Below are positions 35,701-46,346 of a stretch of 64,000 bases of DNA, piece by piece; the first letter of the stretch is position 1, and the number at the start of each line of letters is the position of its first letter. A program made the translations under genes and the position numbers. Source of the stretch: Malania oleifera (Eukaryota > Streptophyta > Magnoliopsida > Santalales > Ximeniaceae); NCBI RefSeq assembly GCF_029873635.1, contig NC_080418.1, positions 13,743,562 through 13,807,561 on the forward strand, written 5' to 3'. A model generated the notes under the pieces. It did no database searches. It was not told where the DNA came from and saw only the letters and a list, made by a program, of their open reading frames with translations.

Positions 35701-38700
35701 ATACGATGAAGTCGTCAGCATGATTTTGACGGAGGAAATAAGAATGTAGTCGAACCATGACTCCACTTCGAGTTCAGCCTTGAACATGGAGAGTTGAGGC
35801 AAAGGAAACAGGCATGGACGATCAAACAACCGCGGCAGATCTAGGCCCAGACGGTCTAAATCCGCCAGAGGTATTCAAGACACAAGTTCCCAGAGCACAA
35901 AAGTTATTGAGTGCTGGAACTGTGGAAAGACTGGTCATTACAAGAACTAGTGCAGGAGTCAGAAGAAAGAATTCGAAACGAGGGCAAAGACAGAAGCAAA
36001 TATTGCTTCCGAGAATGATGAGATGTTGATCTGCTCTTTAGAAAGCAAGCAGGAGTCTTGGGTCTTGGACTCCGGAGCCTCATTTCATGCCACATGCTGC
36101 AGAGATTGCTTAGAGGAGTACACACCAAGTAATTTTGGTAAGGTGTACCTTGGCAACGATCAACCTTACGATGTAACCGGCAAGGGAGTTGTGAAGATCA
36201 ATATAAACGGGTCAGTATGGAAGTTGAAGGATGTTAGGTATATTCCAGACCTGAGAAAAAATTTGATCTCAGTTGGTTATCGCCCTTTCTTGCGTTATTG
36301 TATCTGCAATCGAAATATCTCCTTGCAGATCAAAATATCGTAGAAATATATATATATATATATATGTATGTATTGTGGCTAGGCAATTTCTTGCGAGACT
36401 GGAAACAGGAGGACAGTCCAGCAGATGCACTCACATGCAGTTGTTGGCGCATGGCGTGTGCCGCCAGCAAGCCCGCCCCCCCACTGGAGATGAAACTCCA
36501 ACTACTGGTAGATCAGGGGTTGGTGAGTCTAGTGGTGGTGTGTTAAGAAAATCACTGTAGGGATTCAAGAGGGCCAACAACTGGAATTATTTTGGCCAAC
36601 ACGTGAGGGTCCTCTGGTGTTTGGAAGGGGAAGAAAATTTAGGAGCTAGGGTTTTGTTGGGGGGGGGGGGGTGTTCTGATTTCAATGGGATGGGTGGTGT
36701 TGCACAATGGTGTCAAGAAAGTGGTGTTTGAACAAATGGGGACACGACTGGAATTTTAGAAAAAAGTTCATAACTGTTTTCTCATTTTCTTTTTTTGTTT
36801 TTACTGAAATTTCAGGGCAGAGAAGGATCAGAGAGAGAATAAAGGAAGAGAAATAGAGAGAGAAGATGACAAGAAGGAAGAAAAAGGGAGAAGAAGAGGA
36901 AGAAGAAGCAGCAGAGAGGGAAGGGAAGTTATAGAACTGTGGGGAGAATGAAGAAGAAAAGAAAAGGAGAAGAAGAAGAGTGAAAGGGAAATATGGAGGG
37001 ATTGAAATGGAAGAATGAGATCATGGTTGGCTCTAATACCAAATGATGCAGAGGCAGACATCATTCTTCTGCAGCCATGGGAGAAATTAGAAGAAATTGA
37101 AGAGAGAAAGTAAGGAGAAGAGAGGAGAGAGGAGATACAAGGGGGAAACTCATGTTCAATTCAAATTCAACATCAACTAGCCTCTAAACACATGAAATTA
37201 CACCCATACCCTGAAAAACTACATTTATTACAAACACACCCCAAAAATACACAAATACTTCAAACAAGCCCCAACATACATAATCCTAACACAGGTAAAC
37301 TGCATGCACGTGCTTAAACAACGAACTAGTTAAGCACATCTTGGTTTCGGTCCCAGTAAACCATTGACCTTATTCTTCGACATAGGCTTCCAAATTGGGT
37401 CAAAATGATCCATCTAGATACCCGCTTCCATCCTACATCACGGGGTCACACTTTTATTTAGGGATATATAGATATAGATTGGGTTGGGTCACTTTTAACA
37501 GATAATCTACAATCGTGTATTGTATTTTTGTTGGCAGTAGCTTTTTTATCCTAGAAGAGTGAGAAATAAACAGTGGTGGCAGGGTCAAGTGTTGAGTCCG
37601 AGTATGGCTCACACTACATGTGAATTTGTTTGGTTAAAGAACATATTGGAAGAACTTGGTTTTCCACATTCTTAGTCTATGGAGTTTATGTGCGATAATC
37701 AAGCTGCTATTTGTATTGCCTCCAACCCAATTTGCCATGACTGCACAAAGCATATTGAAGTTGATTGTCACTTTGTTGAGGAAAAAGTTGTGCAAAAAGG
37801 CGTTCCTGCCACTCATGTGAAACCTAAATTGCAACTTGCAGTTTTAAAGCTTTGGAGGTTCTTGTTGGGAGTGTGGTTGAACAATATCAGTATACGTAAA
37901 CAGTAACAAATTCAACTTTATTTGATACCACTTATTTCATACCCAATTCAAGATTGAATTGATATAGAGAAAGGCAATGAAGAACAAGCCATAAAAATAC
38001 AACGCCAAGAATTTTATGTGAAAAACTCTCCAATTTGGAGAGAAAAACCATGGAGCAGTTAGAAGCAATTCACTAATTCAAATGAGGAGGATACAACAAT
38101 ACAAAAGAACTGTCAAATTCTCTCACCACACTCAAATACAAAATTGGCTAACAAGCCTTCAAAGTACTAGGAATTCTAAATTTTTTTTTTGGGATGATTG
38201 AAATGAGATGGGATGAACCTATTTATAATCAAAATACGAGTATTGTAGTAGTACTGTGCAGTACTATAGTAATAACAACTGCCACCCCAAATTTACACCA
38301 TCTACCACCTTCTTCAATCTTCTCTTCTCTTTTCCTTATTATTCTTTTGTCGTGGGGTCCACAAATTGGTGGTGGACTCTACTTACCTCACAAATCTCCC
38401 CCTCACTACCAATTTGGGGGTGTTTCTAATCTTTAAGATTTCCTTTCAAAAATTCTAACTTTTGTGTTTCTCCCCCTCCAACTCAAGCCACTCACTGCTC
38501 TTCATTCTTTTTCAGACATTTACAATATTGGCTAAGTTCAAACAATGGTTGAACTTAGTTCCATTTACTACCTTGGTCAACATATCGGTGTAATTCTCCT
38601 TTGTGTCTATTTTCCAGAATCGAAACAGTCTATTATTCATTATAACATGAAGAAAGTGATACCTAACATCAATGTGCTTAGTTCTAGCATGAATAGACCC

Positions 38701-41700
38701 GATTCTTTGCTAAATGGATAACACTTTGATTATCACAGTTCACCATCACCTTTACTTGGTGAATTCCCAATTCTGCAATCAAACCATGAATCCAAATGGC
38801 TTCTTTTATAGCATCTCCAGTTGCCATATATTCTGCTTCTATAGTAAATAATGCAATTGTGGGTTGCAAAGTAGACCTCTAGCTGACTGGTCCCTTTCCC
38901 AAAGTAAACAAATATCCTGTAGTAGATCTTCTATTATCCAGATCACCTGCATAATCTGAATCTACATATCCCACAAGAAGGTTATCTAAACTACTACGAT
39001 TTTTGTCAAATTTCAAACCAATATTCATGGCACCTTTAAGATACCTCAAAACCCACTTAGCTGCTTCCCAATGCTTTTTACCTGGATTATGCATATATCT
39101 ACTAATTACACCAACAACTTGAGAAATATCAGGTCTAGTACATACAATCAAATACATGAAACTTCCCACCAAATTAGCATATGGTATTCGTTCCATATCT
39201 CTTCTTTTTTTATCAATGCTTGGAGACAATTTTGCACGGAGTTTAAAATGAAGAGCTCGAGGAGTACTTACTTCTTTTGTATTTTCTTTCATGCCAAATT
39301 GTTGTAGTACCTTCTTCAAATATTGCTTTTGGGTTTAGGCACACAACACCCTTTTCCTTGTCACGAGTGATTTCCATTCCAAGAATTTTCTTGGCTTCAT
39401 CGAGATTTTGCATCTCAAATTTCATCTTCAATTTAGTCTTCAATTCTTTAATCTCATTTGTACTTTTGGCTACAATCAACATGTCATCAACATACAAGAG
39501 CAAATATATGAAAGAACCATCATTCAATTTCCGAAGATAAACACAATGATCATATTGGCTTCTTATGTAGCCAGAGTCTTTCATAAATTGATCAAACTTC
39601 TCGTACCATTGCCTTGGAGATTGTTTCAAACCATATAAAGACTTGTTCAACTTGCACATCCAGTTTTCTTTGCCTTTTGTCTTGAAGCCATCTGGTTGCA
39701 TCATATAAATTTCTTCTTCAAGATCTCCATGTAAAAAAGCCGTCTTCACATCAAATTGAACCAAATTCAAATTGAATCAAGCTACCATGGATAGCAAAAT
39801 TCGAATAGAGGAATGCTTCACTACTGGAGAGAAAACTTCATTATAATCAATTCCCTCCTTTTGAGCATACCCTTTTTCCACCAACTGAGCCTTGAATATG
39901 ACTTTCTCCTTCTTACTTGGATCCTCCTTGGCAAAGACCCATTTGCAACCAATTGCTTTCTTTCCTTTAGGCAACTTTACAAGCTCCTAGGTATCATTCT
40001 TTTGAAGAGATTGCATTTCTTCATTCATGGCTTTATTCCATTCCACATCTTTAGAACATGGAACAACTTCTTTATATGTGGAAGGAATATCATCTTCAAC
40101 TACAGGCAGGGCATACACAATCATGTCTGTATACCGCACTGGCTTCTTAGTCTCTCTTCTAGGTTGCTTGGTTGCAATAGACTCTTCTTGCTGTTGTGGC
40201 TCTTCTATTGGTTCCTCCTCTTCATCGTCTCCTTCGTCATTTTCTCCTGTGACTGGAGGAGTATATTTAGATTGAGGTCTTGTAATGGCCTTTCTGATTT
40301 CTACATCTTGCAAATTACTTTTGTTAGTCTTTTCCCTGTAACCTTTCACACCACCGCTAAAGCCAAGAAAAATGGCGTCTTTTGCTTGGGGATCAAGCTT
40401 ACTATCAGTTACATGGTAATAAGCTGGACAACCCAAAATACGTAAGAAATCATAATTAGTAACAGGTTTTCTAGTCCATACCTCAATGGGTGTTTTTTCT
40501 TCAAGTATTGCGGATGGCAGTCTATTGATGATATAGCTGGCGTATGTAACAGCTTCCACCCAAAATGCCTTACCCAAACCAGCGTTGGATAACATGCATC
40601 TCACCTTTTCCAGAAAAGTGCGATTCATTCTTTCTGCTATGTCGTTCTGTTGTGGAGTTCCCGTCATGGTGAAATGCCTTTGGATTCCTTCATCTTTGCA
40701 AAACTTTTGAAACTGATCAGACTTGTTTTCTCCACCATTGTCTGATCGTAGGCACTTGATCTTTCTTCCTGTCTGGTTTTCAATCATCTTTTTTCAAGCT
40801 AAGAACACGTTCATGACTTCATCTTTATGCTTCATGGTATATACCCAAAGTCTTCTAGAGAAGTCTTTTACAAAAGTGACAAACCAATGTTTGACACCTA
40901 ATGATGGAGTCTTAGTGGGACCCCACACATCAGTATGTTTGTTTTCAAAGTACACAATGTTCACAAAATTCTAATTTACAAGTTTTGGCACCTTTCAACA
41001 AGCCTTGTTTTGTTAGCCCTTGCATAGCTTTTTCACTGACATGTCCAAGTCGCACGTGCCAAAGCCTTGTAGTATCAGAAGTGTCTCCTTCTGATTTTTC
41101 CATGGAAGTGTTGGCTCCACCTACAACTATGTGTCCTTGCAAAAAATATAGGTTATTTTTCCTTGTGCCCTTTAGAACAACAAGAGCACCTTTAATCACC
41201 TTCATAACTCCATTTTCAATGGTGATTTTGAATCCTTTGGAATCTAAATAACCTACTGAAATCAAATCCTTTTTCAAATCAAGTACATACCAGACATTTG
41301 TCAGCTTTAGAGTTGTTCCATTATGCAGCTCCAATTGGACAAATACTACTTTCTTTTGGCATGGACGGTCGTCTTCCATGAGTACTTTTCCACCATATAC
41401 TATTTCAAGACTAGTGAAATAGCTTTTATTGTACGTCATATGGTGGGTGCATTCCAAATCTAGGATCCATTCATCAGGCTGACATTCTGTTGTGGAGATA
41501 AGTGCTACGTCTATATCCTTATCAGATTCATTAGCTACATTAGCACTTGTGCTGGCACTCGCATTCTGCTTCTCCTTGTGCTTCAATTTAGGGTAGTCCT
41601 TCCAATGGCCTTTGTTGTGACAAAATCCGCATTCATCTTTAGCAAGGGATCTTCTTCCATTCGAAGAAACTACTCTCAATTTGGAGCTAGAGTTGTTCCT

Positions 41701-44700
41701 TTTGGATGTTTTGCGGTTTCTGTACCTCCCCCGTAGCTTCCGATGCATTACTTTCAACTTCTTTATCCTTTTTACAGACTTTATGATTCATCAATGCATC
41801 TGAGACATCCTTAAAAGAAAGTGCATCTTTACCATACATTATGGTGGTTACAAAATGCTCATAAGGATTAGGCAAGGAGTTTAGCAAAATAATAGCTTTA
41901 TTTTCATCTTTAATTTCTTCATCTAAATTTAACAAATCAGCCAACAGTTTGTTCATAACATTCAAATGATCGATCATGGACGTACCTTCCTTGTATTTGA
42001 ATTGAAAGAGCTTATTTTTCAAATGCAACTCATTTTGGATGGTCTTCATCATGTATTTGTCTTCCAGCTTCTTCCATAGCGTCTTGGCTGTGTTCTCTCA
42101 TGACAGCATACTTGACATTTTTGCGAGGAACAGTCGGATTGTCCTGCAAGCTGTTCAATTCAGTTGCTTCCAGTCTACCTCCTTCATGTCATCAGGTTTA
42201 TCTTCAAACGTTATGTCTAGTCCTTGTTGATTAAGGACATCCATAACTTCACATTGCCACATTCCAAAGCTATTACTTCCATCAAATTTTTCGACTTCAA
42301 ACTATGTTTGAAACTGCAACGGTTGTAGCTTTGGAACCGCTTGTACTTCTGTCTTCACTTGCCATCCTTCTTTAAATCAAATATATGGCTCTGATACCAA
42401 TTGTTGGGAGCGTGGTTGAATAGTATCTGTATACATGAATAGTAACATATACGTAAACAGTAACAAATTCAACTTTATCTGATACCACTTATTTCATACC
42501 CAATTCAAGATCGAATTGATATAGAGAGGCAATGAAGAACAAGCCATACAAATACAACGCCGAAAATTTTATGTAGAAAACTCTCCAATTTGGAGAGAAA
42601 AGCCACGGAGCAGGTAGAAGCAATTCACTAATTCAAATGAGGAGAATACAACAATACAAAAGAACTCTCAAATTCTCTCTCTACACTCAAATACAAAATT
42701 GGCTAATAAGCCTTCAAAATACAAGGAATTCTAAGTTTTTCTTTGGGATGATTGAAATGAGATGGGATGAACCTATTTATAATCAAAAAACGAGTATTGT
42801 AGTAGTACTGTAGTAATAACAACTGCCACCCCAAATTTACTCCATCAACCATCTTCTTCAATCTTCTCTTTTCTTTTCCTTATTATTCTTTTGTCGTGGG
42901 GCCCACAAATTGGTGGACTCTACTTACCTTATTGTTCTCATGTTAAATTCATTTGTAACCAGCTAGGGGCTTATGATATCGATGCTCCAGCTTGAGGGGA
43001 AGTTTGCTAGTTATTTTGGTTGTTACTGGTTATTTTTGGTCATTTAGCATGTGTTATTGCTTTTGGTAGTAGGCATGAGGAAGTGAGGGTATTGTGGCCA
43101 TTGTTACGTAGTTGAAATAATTATGAATATAGGGTGAGACCTATCATTGCATTTTAGGTCTTTCAATTCATCAAATCTTCAGCCGAAATAATCTCCAAAG
43201 TGCACCAAATCATATATATGGTTTAGCTTGGGGAGTGTTAACTGAGTTAAAAGGGCATATACATCATCTGCATATATCTTCAATAGAATATAAGAAGCCA
43301 GTATTCCTGAGAAGCTTCTCGCTCTGCCCTCTCTCTCCCCCCTTCTCTCTCCTTGTAATAGCAATGAAGGAAGAAAATGAATTCTTGCTTTCATCATGTT
43401 GCATGAAAACATGTAAACACCAGGAAAAAAATCTCCAGCTGCACCATTTCCCGTGCTAATCTTTTGTCTTTTGCTGTTTTCAATTTCAGTAACTGTGAAA
43501 GGATAATATAATTGTATTCTGGTGAGATCTGTAATTTAGAGCTCCAATGAATAAGTTCAATAAACACACATTTCTTGGCCAAGTATAAATGTGGTGACTA
43601 CAAAAAGCTGCATTTGAGGAATAATAGAAAATTACTGATATAAGGATTGATCATGATGAGATTTTCTTATTTTCTGTTGACATGGCACGCCAAGGGTTTC
43701 TATTTCGGAAGGCAGTTGAGCACTATGAGAGGTGTTTCTACACTGTCTGAGCTTTTGAATTGAGGCTCAAGAAAGTGACTCACCTTTCTTTCTATTCCGT
43801 GGTTCATGGATTTGATGTTTCTTGAACTGCTGTTGGAATTTTGTGGTTATTGGGATTGTTTATTCAATTGCATGTTGAGCCAAATGATTTTGATTTGATT
43901 TATCATGTTGCAGCTTATATTCCGAGATTTTAAAACATCAAACGTTTTGCTAGATGAGAACTTTAATGCAAAGCTCTCAGACTTTGGACTGGCTAAGCAA
44001 GGACCAAGCGAAGGGCTCAGTCACGTTTCAACATCTGTAAGTTTGGTTATCTGTGTATGAAATCTGCTTAAATTTTGGGGGATATGACTCCCAAGGCATT
44101 GGGATGTAAATTCAATTGATTCTGCACTTGAAATATGCTGGGCGAAAATCCAAAGGATAATGCAAATAAAACCATGAGAAAGTCTCTGGTTTTATTTGTT
44201 GAAGCTGATTGAATGATCTTGAGCTGACTTTAGAGGTGTATGCTCATGGTTGGACTGATTGCAAAGCATTGGATAACTTCCTGAATAGTGAAAAATAGTA
44301 CCTTTTCTGTTGAATGATGGGTTATGATCCTTTGCTTGTATTTTGCAGATACTGATCCCTGGGTCCTCAATTTGTAATATCTTAATCACTTGCGCTGTTT
44401 TATATTGTTTTTGAATTTAGGTTGTTGGTACAGTAGGTTATGCAGCACCGGAGTACGTTCAGACAGGCAGACTAACTGCAAAGAGTGATGTTTGGAGCTT
44501 TGGTGTGGTTCTGTATGAACTTATAACTGGGAGGCGAGCATTGGAGAGAAACCTACCTCGGAGTGAGCAGAAGCTCTTGGAATGGGTGAGACCTTATGCA
44601 TCGGACTCAAAGAAATTCCACCTCATTGTAGACCCACGACTAGAAGGGCAGTATTGCATAAAAGCAGCTCAGAAGCTTGCATCATTGGCCAACAAGTGTC

Positions 44701-44984
44701 TGATGAAGCAATCGAAATATCGCCCCAAAATGAGTGAGGTTGTTGACACACTGGGCAGCATCATCAGTGAAATGATGTCCCAGGATGAGGACAGTGCTGT
44801 CCAACCTGTGAAAGAAGCCGAGGGTGTGAAAGAAGAAAACATGGAAGAAATTGAGCCAAGCAGACAAGGAAACAATTATCTGAGGCGGGTTTTTGACTTA
44901 AGAGAAATGGTCCGCTTGAGGAACAAATCTATTGGGAAATTAGATTGGAGAAATTGGACACCTGGGTTGGTAAGAACTTGGTAA
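28579..44984 (+). CDS. Receptor-like cytoplasmic kinase, RLCK VII, PCRK1/PBL19-like (gene 1)
   Basis: Four exons join to an uninterrupted 450-aa Ser/Thr kinase: 28579-28983, 29900-30160, 43914-44036 and 44421-44984. The start MKCFHF is the conserved opening of the PCRK1/PCRK2/PBL19 branch; there is no MGxC motif. The kinase shows [12 protein letters not shown] at 92-103, VAIKQL with Lys127, alpha-C Glu143, FRD (225-227) in place of HRD, DFG at 245-247 and APE at 272-274. The tail is acidic. Relatives act at the plasma membrane downstream of pattern-recognition receptors. Intron 1 appears to start with GC instead of GT, and intron 2 is 13,753 bp of nested transposons. Every exon keeps frame, so the gene looks functional. 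It converges with gene 2. Identification to branch level is by remembered similarity, not by a tree. Confidence 0.93.
28984..29899 (+). other. Gene 1 intron 1 (GC-AG type)
   Basis: 916 bp, starting GCATGT and ending TATTCAG. No GT donor keeps the conserved FQ-GHKEW junction. Nothing else is recognised inside. Confidence 0.75.
29900..30160 (+). CDS. Gene 1 exon 2
   Basis: 87 codons from [15 protein letters not shown] to [11 protein letters not shown], covering the alpha-C helix and the N-lobe/C-lobe hinge (LLVYELM). Acceptor TTCAG/GGG, donor CAG/GTACCT. A decayed copy of its 3' half lies at 32768-32877. Confidence 0.93.
30070..31250 (+). repeat. Segmental duplication, left copy
   Basis: It runs from the 3' half of exon 2 through intron DNA to a LINE fragment and matches 32768-33990 in order. 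Shared stretches include ATGATGATAAAAATTTCT-like text, CTAGTATTTGGTTTACTTG and CTATGATTATGGATCAAAA. The two copies are clearly diverged, which indicates an old event. Confidence 0.8.
31085..31465 (+). mobile_element. 3' end of an RTE-type LINE
   Basis: Degenerate coding text (ATGTTTAGATGGATGGACTG, then GGGGATAGCACTTTTAGAAG and GGCAAGAGTAGGCCTAAAAG) resembles the C-terminal end of plant RTE-clade LINE proteins. It is followed by GGATTCAAGTAGCTAACCTC and a TTG-repeat tail (GTTGTTGTTG, about 31450-31463), which is the usual 3' terminus of these LINEs. It is 5'-truncated and full of stops. Confidence 0.65.
31500..31683 (+). mobile_element. Possible copia LTR end with primer site
   Basis: AATTAATAGAATATAAAAAGGAAGCC, then CTCTCTCCCGTACTAGGTAACA, is followed at once by TGGTATTAGAGC, a primer-binding-site-like string (31684-31695). 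Part of it (AATAGAATATAAxxAAGCC) recurs at about 43280-43300. The left edge is unknown. Confidence 0.4.
31725..32565. mobile_element. Inverted-repeat element containing a SINE
   Basis: The left end carries GCATGCCTCAAGGCAAGGC (about 31741-31760). The right end carries CACCTTGCCTTGAGGG (about 32506-32521), whose core CCTCAAGGCAAGG is a perfect inverted match. This suggests a non-autonomous DNA element. The SINE at 32175-32400 sits inside it. No transposase is encoded. Confidence 0.5.
32175..32400 (-). mobile_element. Au-like SINE
   Basis: Read on the minus strand: GGAGGACCATGGATCAACAG, then GAAAGGTTGCTCCTTTGTGA, a box-B-like AAGTTTGAGTCT, GGTAAGGTTGCGTACATTGT-like text, and a terminal A-rich stretch (plus-strand T tract near 32170-32200). 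The phrase AAGGTTGCGTACA is the hallmark of Au-type plant SINEs. The target duplication is not clear. Confidence 0.65.
32768..32877 (+). pseudogene. Ghost copy of gene 1 exon 2 inside intron 2
   Basis: The sequence follows the end of exon 2 (GATGTTGAGACTAAAATTTG, TGTTTGGCATGCCTTTATGA, GGAATGGATTTTCAG). In the other frame it still reads [16 protein letters not shown] and WIFS. It has lost frame relative to the gene, and the donor GT after TTTTCAG has become TT, so it should not be spliced in. Confidence 0.85.
33236..33330 (+). repeat. G-rich tract with quadruplex potential
   Basis: A GT run leads into GGGTGGGTGGGTGG, an uninterrupted run of more than 20 G, and then GGGG, GGGAGGGG, AGGG and GGGG clusters. 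Many G-triplets within 95 bases on the sense strand of intron 2 allow a G-quadruplex in DNA and in the pre-mRNA. The glycine-rich frames here are artefacts of this tract. Confidence 0.8.
34120..34515 (+). mobile_element. Copia element D, 5' LTR
   Basis: A 396-bp LTR runs from TGTTAGAGCTGG to GTTCCTAACA (terminal inverted repeat TGTTAG/CTAACA). It has a TATA box TATAAATA at 34284-34291 and the copia U5 landmarks CTTGGACGTAGG and GATCGAATCACGTTAAAATT. A primer-binding site follows at 34516. Confidence 0.88.
34516..34529 (+). other. Primer-binding site of copia D
   Basis: AGTGGTATCAGAGC follows the LTR directly and contains the initiator tRNA-Met complement TGGTATCAGAGC without a mismatch. Confidence 0.9.
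35198..36277 (+). pseudogene. Copia element D gag and protease start
   Basis: The frame 35198-35749 reads a copia gag ([20 protein letters not shown], then [19 protein letters not shown] and [13 protein letters not shown]). After a stop and frame change, the nucleocapsid knuckle [12 protein letters not shown]-stop-C occurs at 35912-35953, with a TAG just before the last cysteine. The protease follows with [12 protein letters not shown] (Asp-Ser-Gly at 36068-36076) and ends in the phrase KNLISVG. The element is cut there by minus-strand sequence, so integrase, polymerase and 3' LTR are missing at this place. Confidence 0.88.
36278..37043 (-). mobile_element. Leader of minus-strand copia-like element E
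   Basis: Pyrimidine-rich on the minus strand, next to a primer-site-like TTTGGTATTAGAGCC (plus 37026-37040). No gag reading was found before the junction with element D at 36277/36278. It contains (TA)n at about 36343-36365 and a G run near 36660. Confidence 0.5.
37044..37440 (-). mobile_element. LTR of copia-like element E
   Basis: On the minus strand it runs TGATGTAGGATGG to CTGCATCA (397 bp, ends TGATG/CATCA), followed by the primer-like TTGGTATTAGAGC. This fits a 5' LTR. No second LTR was found. Confidence 0.55.
37530..37862 (+). pseudogene. Copia element F RNase H relic, left part
   Basis: Plus-strand reading gives [45 protein letters not shown] and ATHVKP, the RNase H end of a copia protein with frame breaks. 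It stops at the GTTCT target duplication (37858-37862) of element G and resumes at 42934. Confidence 0.82.
37863..38392 (-). mobile_element. Element G, 3' LTR
   Basis: 530 bp. On the minus strand it begins TGTGAGGTAAGTAG next to the polypurine tract GTGAGGGGGAGATT (38393-38406) and ends GCTCCCAACA-type at 37863. Confidence 0.88.
38640..42300 (-). pseudogene. Element G gag-pol coding region
   Basis: Domains in minus-strand order. Gag at about 42290-41690 ([40 protein letters not shown]). Knuckle [14 protein letters not shown], where the last cysteine is Tyr. Protease with DLECTHHM where DSGATHHM is usual. GAG-pre-integrase ([15 protein letters not shown]). Integrase at 40787-39987 ([38 protein letters not shown]). 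Reverse transcriptase ([33 protein letters not shown] at 39494-39483). RNase H ([45 protein letters not shown]). Several stops and frame changes, for example around 40945, 39975 and 38877, break the polyprotein. Confidence 0.92.
42386..42399 (-). other. Primer-binding site of element G
   Basis: On the minus strand TGGTATCAGAGCCA follows the 5' LTR end after two bases. It includes the exact initiator tRNA-Met complement. Confidence 0.9.
42402..42933 (-). mobile_element. Element G, 5' LTR
   Basis: 532 bp, nearly identical to 37863-38392. Its outer end reads CTTATT on the plus strand where the other copy has CTCACA. The edge is fixed by the GTTCT target duplication that follows. Confidence 0.88.
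42934..43010 (+). pseudogene. Copia element F RNase H end, right part
   Basis: Joined to 37862, the reading ends [18 protein letters not shown]-stop, the usual copia C-terminus. CTTGAGGGGAAGT (about 42992-43004), a polypurine tract, follows. This proves element G split an older plus-strand copy. Confidence 0.8.
43011..43913 (+). other. Rest of gene 1 intron 2
   Basis: The first about 350 bp may be the 3' LTR of element F (AATAGAATATAAGAAGCCAG near 43281, then a CT-rich stretch), but no end could be fixed. The remainder is ordinary intron ending GTTGCAG at 43913. Confidence 0.5.
43914..44036 (+). CDS. Gene 1 exon 3
   Basis: 41 codons from [15 protein letters not shown] through [15 protein letters not shown] to HVSTS: catalytic loop and DFG segment. 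Acceptor GTTGCAG, donor TCT/GTAAGT. Confidence 0.94.
44037..44420 (+). other. Gene 1 intron 3
   Basis: 384 bp, GT to AG (GTAAGT ... AATTTAG). Nothing else recognised. Confidence 0.85.
44421..44984 (+). CDS. Gene 1 exon 4
   Basis: 187 codons plus stop. It starts [19 protein letters not shown] (activation segment) and continues with [38 protein letters not shown] and RPKMSEVV. It ends in a charged tail with EEIEPSRQG and a basic C-terminus [14 protein letters not shown] is at 44982-44984. Confidence 0.95.
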   Translation, partial: VVGTVGYAAPEYVQTGRLTAKSDVWSFGVVLYELITGRRALERNLPRSEQKLLEWVRPYASDSKKFHLIVDPRLEGQYCIKAAQKLASLANKCLMKQSKYRPKMSEVVDTLGSIISEMMSQDEDSAVQPVKEAEGVKEENMEEIEPSRQGNNYLRRVFDLREMVRLRNKSIGKLDWRNWTPGLVRTW

Positions 44985-45900
44985 GGCATTTTTGCTTGTT
45001 GGAACATAGAGAGAAATGTGTTTGCCCCCCCTCATTTCTGGCAATGGCAGATGAAATGCATTTTATTTTTTTTCCTTTTTAAGCTGGAAATGAAAAGGGG
45101 GGAAATGAAGGTAGGAATACACGCCAATTGCATTGGGTGGGAATTTATTTTGTTTCTCCCTTCACTTTTGTTTGAATTAAAGCTGTAAATATGCAGTGCA
45201 TGGAAAGCCACATTCATGATACTTCCCACATTTTTCTTTAAATGTACACAACAGTTAAACAGCCTACTCCAAGCTAACATCTCCAAAACCCAATATGGGC
45301 TCATCTTGTTCAAAAGTCCTGGGGGCTTCAATTTGGGTTCATCTTGTTGTTCCAACTGGGACATGGTCCCCACTCACAAGATGCCTGATTCAAACCATTA
45401 GGCCAGAAAGTATAGTCATACATATTACATATATATATATATATATATATCAATAACTAAATTCCATCGTCATTCTTGCTGCAAAGACCGCAGTTGACAT
45501 ATTACAACAAACTACAACGTGTAAGATTGGACAAACTCAGCTTTGAGAGACAAAAAAAATATAAATACAGAACAGGTACACCCATTCCAAAAAGGAAGCG
45601 AAGCTATAACTCTAGCTGTGCAAAACACTTGCATGCCCCATTCTTCAAGCTGAACAACTTGGGGCTGGTTACTGACATTTCAAGCTCACCTGGAAGTTGT
45701 ATGCATAGATGCCAATTATGAACACATTAGCTATAGCTGAAACATGAACTGTACAGTCATTTTGAAGAAATAAAGTAGAATCCAGTGACCCTCGTGTTGC
45801 TGAGATGGATCAATCACCACCAAACCTCCTTCAGTATGTATTTTGCTTTCCAATGCTACGAACAAAAAAAGTAGATCCTTCTAAGTTTTCTGGTTCCCTT
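44985..45900. other. Convergent intergenic spacer
   Basis: Holds the 3' ends of both kinase genes. There is a short (AT)n near 45428-45450. No separate gene is supported; the frames here lack features. Confidence 0.7.
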
Positions 45901-46346
45901 CTAATGGTAAAGGGTGGAAGCAGATGGCCGGGGATAAGCGCCGGCAGCAGCAGCAGTTTTTCCACTGCGAGCATCATCGGCACTTCGTCTACGAGGCCTT
46001 GGACGATTGCCCAAATTGGGGTCAGCGCTTCCAGGTCCCTTGGATTCCTGGAGCTGTTCCAATTCCATCACAACCTCATCCATGTTTGGCCTGAATTTGG
46101 CTTCTGTAGATAGGCATCGGGATGCAAGATTAGCTGCCTTTTGTGATCCATCCATGGAGTACTGACCTACAAGGCGGTTATCCATGATTCGGTAGACCTT
46201 ACGCTTGTTGGCCAGATACGGCTTTGCCCATTCCACCAGGTTGTGTTCTCCAGACGGCCGATTCTTGTCCACTGCCCTGCGCCCAGATAACATTTCTAGA
46301 AGAACAACCCCAAAACTATACACATCACTTTTCGTAGTTAGGCGAC
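45901..46346 (-). CDS. Gene 2 exon 6
   Basis: Starts [19 protein letters not shown] after acceptor TTGTAG. Ends with the basic-rich tail and [11 protein letters not shown], stop at 45903-45901. Confidence 0.95.

Larger units (their letters stand above)
37863..42933 (-). mobile_element. Complete copia element G inserted in element F
   Basis: A 5,071-bp retrotransposon with two LTRs, a primer site, coding region and polypurine tract in the right order on the minus strand. It is flanked by GTTCT at 37858-37862 and 42934-42938. The LTRs (37863-38392 and 42402-42933) are nearly identical apart from small indels (18, 10, 3 and 2 bp) and a few substitutions, so it is the youngest clear insertion in the window. 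The coding frames carry a small number of stops and damaged zinc-knuckle and protease residues, so it is not autonomous. Confidence 0.92.

Noticed and set aside
28579-44984. Gene 1 as a pseudogene because of the large transposon load and non-GT donor
   Set aside because: All four exons keep frame, all kinase motifs are intact and the length is normal, so decay is not supported.
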